From contig CAMAQU010000098.1 of assembly GCA_945860425.1 (NCBI GenBank), positions 1 through 6,642 of the forward strand: DNA of 6,642 nt. Reading direction: 5' to 3'. The notes below the pieces were generated by a model. The model did no database searches, was not told where the DNA came from, and saw only the letters and a list, made by a program, of their open reading frames with translations. Position 1 is the stretch's first letter, and the number at the start of each line of letters is the position of its first letter. Shown piece after piece: positions 1 to 5,402 of this stretch. The DNA is from Sphingomonas paucimobilis (GTDB lineage Bacteria > Pseudomonadota > Alphaproteobacteria > Sphingomonadales > Sphingomonadaceae). Made by a program: the position numbers and the translations under genes.

Positions 1-73
1 GGTCACGGCGCAGCTCTTCATCGACTTCACGGATGAAGCTGTCTTCAGTGCTATTGGTGGGCGGCAAAGCCAA
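1..73 (-). CDS. YfgM-like tetratricopeptide repeat protein, N-terminus only (partial)
   Basis: Only the first 24 codons are in the window; the gene runs off the left edge. The peptide begins (TTG read as Met) then ALPPTNSTEDSFIREVDEE, followed by LRRD. From memory this acidic start resembles the cytoplasmic N-terminus of YfgM-like TPR proteins of sphingomonads, which continue into one membrane segment and TPR repeats; in E. coli YfgM is an inner-membrane protein that associates with the Sec translocon. The start is TTG at 73-71. The frame is closed by a TGA at 91-89 and holds no ATG or GTG between that stop and the TTG. A strong ribosome binding site, GGGGAG, sits at 86-81, 7 nt before the TTG. 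The gene follows panB on the same strand after a 72-nt gap, so it may be co-transcribed. The gene identity is inferred from a short peptide; the reading frame itself is well supported. Confidence 0.72.
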   Translation of the reverse strand, partial: MALPPTNSTEDSFIREVDEELRRD

Positions 74-80
74 AACAGGT

Positions 81-86
81 CTCCCC
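81..86 (-). promoter_or_regulatory. Ribosome binding site for the TTG-started TPR gene
   Basis: GGGGAG on the minus strand lies 7 nt before the TTG at 73-71. This strong match and good spacing decide the non-ATG start, because no ATG or GTG is available in this frame before the upstream stop at 91-89. Confidence 0.7.
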
Positions 87-145
87 AGTCAAATCTGCCT
101 GATCCCTTAGCCGGGCCTTGGCCAGAGGGAAAGCGTCTTAGGCTT

Positions 146-1009
146 TTAAGGAAGGTAAAGCTGATCAGCCCCCGGAAAGCTGCGGTTTCGAACATCTTTT
201 GCATATTGCTCAACCGCTTCGGCGACAAAGCTCGACATACCGGCATATTTTTTGACGAATTTGGGGGTACGTTCGAACAGCCCAAGCATGTCTTCCGTCA
301 CCAGCACCTGTCCATCGCACTGCGCAGATGCGCCAATCCCGATGGTCGGGCAGGAGACTTTGTTTGTAATTTCGATTGCGATCGGCTCCAACACGCCTTC
401 AATCACCATGGCAAAGGCTCCGGCATCCGCCATGGCAATTGCATCTTCCACAATGGCGCGGGCTTCTGCCTCGCTCTTCCCGCGGACGCCATAGCCACCA
501 AGAATGTTAACGGCCTGAGGTGTCAGACCCACATGCGCCATAACGGGAATGCCGCGCGATGTGAGGAACTCGACCGTCGGGGCCAACACCTTGCCGCCCT
601 CAATTTTAACGCCGGCGGCGCCCGTTTCCTTCAACAGGCGCGAGGCATTGGCAAAGGCTTGCTCTGGCGACCCTTCATAGCTGCCAAAGGGCATATCGAC
701 GATAACCGCGGCATGATAGCTGCCGCGCACAACGGCCGCGCCATGGGCCGCCATCATTTCCATCGTGACGGCCACTGTATGCGGCAGACCGTAAATCACC
801 TGCCCCAGCGAATCCCCGACCAGCAAAAGATCGCAATGTGGATCCAGTATCTGGGCCATACGCACGGTATATGCCGTCAGCATCACCAGTGGCTCACCGC
901 CCTTACGTTGGCGGATGCGTGGCACCGTAAGGCGCTTCATCGGGGTCGGCATTGGGTTTGCACGACTGGTGGATGTATCGAGTGTGAATGTGGTCGAGGT
1001 CGTAGACAT
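146..1009 (-). CDS. panB: 3-methyl-2-oxobutanoate hydroxymethyltransferase (ketopantoate hydroxymethyltransferase)
   Basis: PanB transfers a hydroxymethyl group from 5,10-methylenetetrahydrofolate to 2-oxoisovalerate, giving ketopantoate, the first committed step towards pantothenate and CoA; it is a cytoplasmic (beta/alpha)8 barrel enzyme. The 287-residue protein has all family landmarks: LLVGDSLGQ with metal ligand D66, VDMPFGSYE with metal ligand D105, GVKIEGG with K135 and E137, MAHVGLTPQ with H159, and the catalytic-base glutamate E204 in VIEGV. Offsets to the E. coli residues (D45, D84, K112, E114, H136, E181) are a steady 21-23. The first 20 or so residues are a Ser/Thr-rich extension absent from E. 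coli PanB; M20 and M24 are possible internal starts. The start at 1009 is preferred because AAGGGAG precedes it by 4 nt. No panC is visible next to it. A TPR gene follows on the same strand. Confidence 0.97.
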   Translation of the reverse strand: MSTTSTTFTLDTSTSRANPMPTPMKRLTVPRIRQRKGGEPLVMLTAYTVRMAQILDPHCDLLLVGDSLGQVIYGLPHTVAVTMEMMAAHGAAVVRGSYHAAVIVDMPFGSYEGSPEQAFANASRLLKETGAAGVKIEGGKVLAPTVEFLTSRGIPVMAHVGLTPQAVNILGGYGVRGKSEAEARAIVEDAIAMADAGAFAMVIEGVLEPIAIEITNKVSCPTIGIGASAQCDGQVLVTEDMLGLFERTPKFVKKYAGMSSFVAEAVEQYAKDVRNRSFPGADQLYLP

Positions 1010-1195
1010 TGTTCTCCCTTACCCCGCATCGTCCCATCGGAAAAGCCCGTGCCCGATGTTGCCCGTTTTATGACAGTTCTGCGACAAAAACTTGCTGCGC
1101 TGCAAGAAATTGGATAGGCGCGGCGAATTGCGCTGGGCGCGGCACCACAATGACCGCCTGTGCACACATATGAATTTTGAGGGCTTTCACGCCGA
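1010..1195. promoter_or_regulatory. Divergent intergenic region between panB and the PAP2 gene
   Basis: These 186 nt separate two divergently transcribed genes, so promoters for both are expected here. I could not find a convincing -35/-10 pair for either direction. Two small symmetric elements are visible: CTTGC-6 nt-GCAAG at 1091-1106, and the perfect 8-bp palindrome TGTGCACA at 1159-1166, about 30 nt before the PAP2 start. On the minus strand the first repeat is followed by TTTTT, but its 5-bp stem is too weak to call a terminator. For panB the ribosome binding site AAGGGAG is at 1020-1014. For the PAP2 gene only a poor, distant GAGGG (1179-1183) precedes the ATG. The promoter role comes from gene layout rather than a recognised motif. 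Confidence 0.45.
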
Positions 1196-2302
1196 ATGAC
1201 TGACGCGACAACATATTCTAGCCTGTCGGACAAGGTTGCTTGGCGGAGCTATGTGCCGACGCGAGACAGCCTGCGCTTTCAACGCGATTTGCCGAAAGGA
1301 GAGAGACTGTTCCTCTCCTCCATGCTCGCGCTCATCGGCTTTGCAGGGCTTATCCTATACCTTGTCACGCCGGTTCCATTCGCGTCTCTGGCGCGCGGCA
1401 TGAGCCTCTATCTTATGCTTCCCTTGATCAGCGTTTCCATTGTTTGGGGGGTGATTCGGGCGGCGGAGAAATTTGCGGGCCATCGCTTCGCTGTTGTCCA
1501 TGCCCGTGGCCAATGGATGCTGGGAACGGCCATCGCGACCAGTTCGATCATTCCGATTTACGGCCTGTTCAAGCAATATGTGCTGAAGGCCAGAGGCTTT
1601 CCGATGGATGCCGCACTTGCCGAAGTCGACCGGTTTTTCCTGTTCGGCTTTGACGCTTGGGAGATAACGCACCATCTTTTCCCCTCCATTTGGGCGACCA
1701 TCCTGCTCGACCGCGCCTATGGCGTGTGGCTGCCGATCCTCATGTTCTGCCCGGTGCTCTGGGCGGCCCTGGTTGCTGACCCAATTGTGCGGGCACGGCT
1801 GATCGCATGCTGGATCGGCGTCTGGGTGTTTGTCGGCGGCCTAGCAGCTTGGCTTTTGGCCTCTGCTGGCCCCATGTATTATCCGCATTTCATTGGCCCC
1901 AACGCCAGCTTTTCGGCCCTGCATGATCAAATCGTCGCACAAGGCCAATTGGCGCGCGAAGCGGGAAATATGGTCGCGACACCCTTGGGGCATGTCTTGC
2001 TGATGAAACGCTATGAATCTGGCATTTACATGCCCGGCTTTGGCATATCCGCGATGCCCTCCGTCCATGTGTCTATGTCTATCATGTTTGCCATTGGCGG
2101 CTTTGTATTGCACCGTTGGATCGGCTGGGCGCTTGTCGCTTACGCTGCCGTCATCTGGCTCGGGTCAATTCATTTGGGTTGGCATTATGCCGCCGACGGC
2201 ATTGCTGGAGCGGCTTTGACCATTGGCATGTGGAAAGCCTCTGCCCATATCGCCAAACCGTTTGAGCGACGTTTTTCTGCTCTCGAAGAAAACTGCCTTT
2301 AA
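1196..2302 (+). CDS. PAP2-superfamily integral membrane protein, Aur1/Ipt1 (inositolphosphotransferase) type
   Basis: This 368-residue protein is rich in hydrophobic segments, roughly at residues 43-62, 68-88, 106-125, 163-193, 203-224, 284-305 and 308-326, so it is a polytopic inner-membrane protein. The C-terminal part has the two acid-phosphatase/PAP2 signatures: AMPSVH (P288, S289, H291) and SIHLGWHYAAD, giving the HxxxD pair H330/D334. These histidines form and assist the phospho-enzyme in the family. The AMPS-x-H form and the GWHYAADG spacing resemble the PAP2_3 / Aur1-Ipt1 branch more than classic PgpB-type phosphatases; the fungal members move inositol phosphate onto ceramide. The substrate here is unknown; lipid phosphatase or head-group transferase are both possible. 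The ATG at 1196 has a weak ribosome binding site (GAGGG, 12 nt away). AAGGAG at 1296-1301 could serve a later start (CTG 1307 or ATG 1322), which would remove a mostly polar 42-residue N-terminus. It converges on the phosphodiesterase gene with no gap. Confidence 0.88.
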   Translation: MTDATTYSSLSDKVAWRSYVPTRDSLRFQRDLPKGERLFLSSMLALIGFAGLILYLVTPVPFASLARGMSLYLMLPLISVSIVWGVIRAAEKFAGHRFAVVHARGQWMLGTAIATSSIIPIYGLFKQYVLKARGFPMDAALAEVDRFFLFGFDAWEITHHLFPSIWATILLDRAYGVWLPILMFCPVLWAALVADPIVRARLIACWIGVWVFVGGLAAWLLASAGPMYYPHFIGPNASFSALHDQIVAQGQLAREAGNMVATPLGHVLLMKRYESGIYMPGFGISAMPSVHVSMSIMFAIGGFVLHRWIGWALVAYAAVIWLGSIHLGWHYAADGIAGAALTIGMWKASAHIAKPFERRFSALEENCL

Positions 2303-3349
2303 TCAGTCAGAAAGCGCCGCGTGCGCTTCGGCTGAATGGTCGGAAAAAATCCCGTCCACGCCGGCTGCGACAAAGGCCTTAATCTCAGACGCCAGATCGC
2401 CCTTTTCTTTGGGATCGGAACTCGTTTTGAGCCCGGCTGGCAGGAAGTAATTCTCCGCCCGAAACGTCCAGGGATGAACCTTGAGGCCGACGGCGTGCGC
2501 GTGCTCCACGAGCTGAGTAGGACGCCCTAAATGGCCATCTGCGGTGCGCGCAATGACCAAGTCCTTGAACGGACCAATTCCATCCGCATAAGCCGCAATG
2601 GCCTTCAGACCATCTGGCGTGATCATATCGGCATAGAGCGTGTCTGGCAGATCAGCCGGCCCGGCCTCAGAGCCGATCAACTGGATCATCCGGACCTTCG
2701 TCTTGGTCCGTAGCACCTTAAGATTTCCAACTTCAAAAGATTGAATGAAAACGGGCGATCCCGCCTCCGTCAGCCCATAATGCGCGAGGGCGGACAGCAG
2801 AGGCGCTTCATGCGGCAGGCCAATGGACGTGAAATAGCTGGGATGTTTTGTTTCGGGATAGACGCCAATCGCGCGGCCCCGCGCCTGCCCTTCGGCCTGT
2901 ACGAGCGCCAAAATCTCATCGAAACTGGGGATTAGAAACTGGCCATCATAGGCGGTGTTGCCGACGCGCAATTCGGGCAGACGTTCCCGCGCTTTCAGGG
3001 TCCGCAACTCTGCGAAGGTGAAATCTTCGGTGAACCAGCCCGTTACGCTTTGCCCGTCGATGGTCTTCGTCGCCTGGCGCGCCGCAAATTCGGGTCGCTG
3101 CGCAACATCGGTTGTGCCCGAAATCTCATTCTCATGCCGAGCAACAAGTATCCCGTCTTTGCTCAGCACCAGATCAGGCTCGATGAAATCTGCACCCATT
3201 TCAATCGCCAGACGATAGGCCTCAAGCGTATGCTCAGGCCGGTCACCGCTCGCGCCCCGATGCGCGATCAGAATGGGGCGTTCAGCGGTGGCGGGCATGG
3301 GCGATGCCAAGATGGCGAGGCAGGCGAGAAGGAGGAACTGGATTGGCAT
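2303..3349 (-). CDS. Exported glycerophosphodiester phosphodiesterase (GlpQ/GDPD family)
   Basis: GDPD enzymes cleave glycerophosphodiesters (deacylated phospholipids) into glycerol 3-phosphate and an alcohol, usually with a divalent metal. The 348-residue protein starts with a likely signal peptide: a hydrophobic stretch at residues 5-16 and a cleavage site after ATA at residue 22, so it is probably periplasmic. The n-region has no Lys or Arg, which is unusual. The TIM-barrel motifs follow in order: IAHRGASG (catalytic H30, R31), FIEPDL (metal ligands E57, D59), VARHEN (second catalytic H72), YPETKHP (E166, K168), IQSF (Q203), HPWTFR (W294) and VDGIFSD (D337). These match secreted GlpQ-like enzymes, and the length is typical for them. 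The start at 3349 is the first Met after an in-frame stop at 3382-3380; its ribosome binding site is weak (AAAGAG, 5 nt away). The gene lies 43 nt behind the ArsC-family gene on the same strand, with no terminator seen. Its stop directly abuts the PAP2 stop. The exact diester substrate is unknown. Confidence 0.95.
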   Translation of the reverse strand: MPIQFLLLACLAILASPMPATAERPILIAHRGASGDRPEHTLEAYRLAIEMGADFIEPDLVLSKDGILVARHENEISGTTDVAQRPEFAARQATKTIDGQSVTGWFTEDFTFAELRTLKARERLPELRVGNTAYDGQFLIPSFDEILALVQAEGQARGRAIGVYPETKHPSYFTSIGLPHEAPLLSALAHYGLTEAGSPVFIQSFEVGNLKVLRTKTKVRMIQLIGSEAGPADLPDTLYADMITPDGLKAIAAYADGIGPFKDLVIARTADGHLGRPTQLVEHAHAVGLKVHPWTFRAENYFLPAGLKTSSDPKEKGDLASEIKAFVAAGVDGIFSDHSAEAHAALSD

Positions 3350-3392
3350 AAAGGCTCTTTGCCCAATCCCTATGGCCGATTAATGACATGGC

Positions 3393-3740
3393 TCAGCCAA
3401 ATATCTTTTGCCAGATATCGGGCTTGTACCCGAGGAGCAGTCCGCCGGGATATTCGGCAATCGGACGTTTGATCATGGATGGCTGCGCCACCATCAGCGC
3501 AATGGCGCGCGCCTGATCAAGTTCGGCCTTGTCTGCATCTGGCAGCTTGCGAAAGGTCGTTCCCGCCCGATTAAGGACCGTTTCCCAACCCAGAACATCG
3601 CACCAATGCGCCAGCTTTGCAGCGTCCGCGCCCAGCTTTTTATAGTCGTGAAAGTCAAAAGCGATGCCCTGCCCCTCCAAAAAATTGCGGGCCTTTTTCA
3701 CCGTATCGCAATTGGGAATGCCATAGAGTTTGACAGACAT
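3393..3740 (-). CDS. ArsC/Spx-family (YffB-like) thioredoxin-fold protein
   Basis: This small cytoplasmic protein of 115 residues belongs to the ArsC-related thioredoxin-fold family. It begins MSVKLYGIPNCDTVKKAR, with the candidate active cysteine C11 at the end of the first strand in the NCDTVKKA motif typical of YffB-type members. LGWETVLNRAGTTFRKL lies in the middle and PSMIKRPI (R92) towards the end; both are usual for the group. There is no CxxC pair; a second cysteine, C47, exists but is not in a known redox motif. YffB-like proteins have been suggested to be glutathione-dependent thiol reductases; arsenate reduction is not shown, and no arsenic-resistance gene is nearby. The frame is open further upstream into guaA, but the Met at 3740 matches the family start and lies 4 nt after the guaA stop; GGGAATAAGG, overlapping that stop, can serve as ribosome binding site. 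Translation is probably coupled to guaA. Confidence 0.92.
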   Translation of the reverse strand: MSVKLYGIPNCDTVKKARNFLEGQGIAFDFHDYKKLGADAAKLAHWCDVLGWETVLNRAGTTFRKLPDADKAELDQARAIALMVAQPSMIKRPIAEYPGGLLLGYKPDIWQKIFG

Positions 3741-3744
3741 GGCC

Positions 3745-5304
3745 TTATTCCCACTCAATCGTGCCGGGCGGCTTGGACGTATAGTCATAGACCACACGGT
3801 TAATGCCCTTCACCTCATTCACGATGCGCGTGGCAACGCGGCTGAGAAAGGCGCTATCAAAGGGATAGACATCGGCCGTCATGCCGTCCGTTGAGGTGAC
3901 GGCGCGCAGGGCGCAGACGCTGTCATAGGTGCGGCCATCGCCCATCACACCCACAGTACGGACGGGCAGCAGAACGGCAAAGGCTTGCCAAATGGCGTCA
4001 TACAGCCCCGCATTGCGGATTTCTTCGAGATAAACGGCGTCGGCCTTGCGCAATATGTCGCACCGTTCCTTCGTCACTTCGCCGGGGATGCGGATGGCAA
4101 GGCCCGGCCCCGGAAAGGGATGACGGCCAACAAACACATCTTGCAAGCCCAGTTCACGACCGAGCGCGCGCACTTCATCCTTGAACAATTCGCGCAGCGG
4201 TTCAACGAGCTTCATGTTCATGCGTTCTGGCAAGCCGCCCACATTATGGTGGCTCTTGATCGTGACTGACGGGCCGCCCGTGAAGGAGACGGACTCAATC
4301 ACATCGGGATACAGCGTGCCTTGGGCCAGAAAATCTGCCCCGCCAATTTTCTGCGCCTCTTCATCAAACACATTGATGAATTCCGCACCGATAAACTTGC
4401 GCTTCTTTTCGGGGTCCGTGACACCAGCCAGCCCTGCCATGAAGCGGGCCTCGGCATCGACCACGACCAGCGGGATCTTATAATGCTCGCGGAAAAGCTC
4501 CTCGACCTGACGGCGTTCATCCAAACGCAACAGCCCGTGATCCACAAAAACGCAGGTCAGTTGATCGCCAATGGCTTCGTGGATCAAAATGGCAGCGACC
4601 GAGGAATCCACTCCGCCTGACAGACCGCAAATGACGCGGCCATTGCCGACTTGTTCGCGAATTTCGGCAATTTTGGTCGCGCGGAATTCCGCCATCGTCC
4701 AATCGCCCTTAAGTCCGCAGACTTTGTGAACGAAGTTCGCGATGAGCTTTGACCCATCGGGCGTATGAACGACTTCCGGATGGAATTGCGTGCCATAGAG
4801 GCGTCGCGCATCATCGGCGATCACGGCAAAGGGCGCGCCCTCTGTGGTCGCAACAACGCGAAAACCGGGCGCAAACGATGTCACCTTGTCGCCATGGCTC
4901 ATCCAGACCTGATGGCGAGAGCCCTTTTCCCAAAGCCCGTCAAACAGCAAGCATTCGTCGGCAATGTCGATAAAGGCACGGCCAAATTCACCGCTGTCCC
5001 CGGGCTCCACCGTGCCGCCCAATTGCTGCGACATGGTCTGCTGGCCATAGCAAATGCCCAAGATTGGAAGGCCCGAGTCAAACAGGCATTGCGGCGCGCG
5101 CGGGGAGCCTGCTTCGGGCACGGAGGCGGGGCCGCCTGATAAAATAATGCCCTTTGGCTTCATGCGGTTAAAGGCGGCTTCAGCCGAGTTGAAGGGAGCG
5201 ATTTCGCTATACACACCGGCTTCCCGCACACGACGCGCAATAAGCTGCGTCACTTGGCTGCCGAAATCGACGATGAGGATGGAATCAGAAGGCTGAACAG
5301 TCAT
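3745..5304 (-). CDS. guaA: GMP synthase (glutamine-hydrolysing)
   Basis: GuaA converts XMP to GMP using ATP and the ammonia released from glutamine; it is the last step of guanine nucleotide synthesis and is cytoplasmic. The 519-residue protein is full length. The N-terminal class I glutamine amidotransferase domain (about 8-195) has LILSGGPASV-like oxyanion residues near 54-62, the nucleophile C85 in GICYGQQ, and H175/E177 in TQFHPEV. The ATP-pyrophosphatase domain (about 205-395) has the PP-loop LSGGVDSS at 228-235. The C-terminal dimerisation domain carries HPFPGPGLAIR (395-405) and ends in the usual KPPGTIEWE. The start at 5304 places the amidotransferase where the family expects it. It has no clear ribosome binding site; instead a GGCCAG/CTGGCC inverted repeat (5305-5328) touches the ATG. 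The ArsC-family gene follows after 4 nt, and the prolyl oligopeptidase gene lies 98 nt upstream. Confidence 0.98.
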   Translation of the reverse strand: MTVQPSDSILIVDFGSQVTQLIARRVREAGVYSEIAPFNSAEAAFNRMKPKGIILSGGPASVPEAGSPRAPQCLFDSGLPILGICYGQQTMSQQLGGTVEPGDSGEFGRAFIDIADECLLFDGLWEKGSRHQVWMSHGDKVTSFAPGFRVVATTEGAPFAVIADDARRLYGTQFHPEVVHTPDGSKLIANFVHKVCGLKGDWTMAEFRATKIAEIREQVGNGRVICGLSGGVDSSVAAILIHEAIGDQLTCVFVDHGLLRLDERRQVEELFREHYKIPLVVVDAEARFMAGLAGVTDPEKKRKFIGAEFINVFDEEAQKIGGADFLAQGTLYPDVIESVSFTGGPSVTIKSHHNVGGLPERMNMKLVEPLRELFKDEVRALGRELGLQDVFVGRHPFPGPGLAIRIPGEVTKERCDILRKADAVYLEEIRNAGLYDAIWQAFAVLLPVRTVGVMGDGRTYDSVCALRAVTSTDGMTADVYPFDSAFLSRVATRIVNEVKGINRVVYDYTSKPPGTIEWE

Positions 5305-5328
5305 GGCCAGCCGATAGGCAGACTGGCC
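5305..5328 (-). promoter_or_regulatory. Inverted repeat abutting the guaA start codon
   Basis: In the transcript sense, GGCCAG, a 12-nt loop and CTGGCC lead directly into the guaA ATG. The arms are perfect over 6 bp and five of the six pairs are G-C or C-G. The 3' arm covers positions -1 to -6 of guaA, and no purine-rich ribosome binding site is visible elsewhere in the leader. A folded hairpin could therefore limit ribosome access. The sequence is certain; the regulatory role is only inferred, and a chance repeat in G+C-rich DNA is possible. Confidence 0.35.
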
Positions 5329-5402
5329 GCGCCTGTCCAGCTAGGCTGCACCCAGATGCGGCCCAGCTGAGCGTTCCGCTTCGGAAAAAACCCTATTTGC
5401 CC

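Noticed and set aside
103..130. Imperfect hairpin TCCCT...AGGGA between panB and the TPR gene
   Set aside because: The stem is broken by mismatches and no T-run follows on the minus strand, so a terminator is not supported; it may be chance.
1091..1106. CTTGC-6 nt-GCAAG followed by TTTTT on the minus strand, considered as intrinsic terminator
   Set aside because: The stem is only 5 bp with mixed pairs and lies upstream of panB with no gene end pointing into it.
206..1117. Long plus-strand ORF of 303 codons opposite panB
   Set aside because: It is antisense to a fully conserved PanB protein. Its product is rich in His, Arg and Cys with no recognisable motif, as expected from a mirrored frame of a G+C-rich gene.
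937..1233. Minus-strand ORF covering the panB start and the divergent intergenic region
   Set aside because: It overlaps the starts of two well-supported genes in another frame and has a Cys/Arg-rich composition without motifs.
3320..3349. Possible lipobox LLAC (residues 7-10) in the phosphodiesterase signal
   Set aside because: The cysteine comes too early, in the middle of the hydrophobic core, and a good signal peptidase I site (ATA, residue 22) follows; a lipoprotein is unlikely.
3393..3740. Calling the ArsC-family gene an arsenate reductase (arsC)
   Set aside because: The motif is the YffB type, and no arsenic-resistance genes are adjacent; only family membership is supported.
3741..3797. 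Longer ArsC-family start inside guaA (extra 19 residues)
   Set aside because: The added residues come from the overlapping guaA frame and are not family-like; the Met at 3740 begins exactly at the conserved first strand.
5374..5390. Hairpin TTCCG-CTT-CGGAA next to a run of six A (T on the minus strand) after the oligopeptidase gene, considered as terminator
   Set aside because: In the minus-strand transcript the T-run comes before the hairpin, not after it, and on the plus strand the stem is followed by A. It does not fit an intrinsic terminator in either direction.
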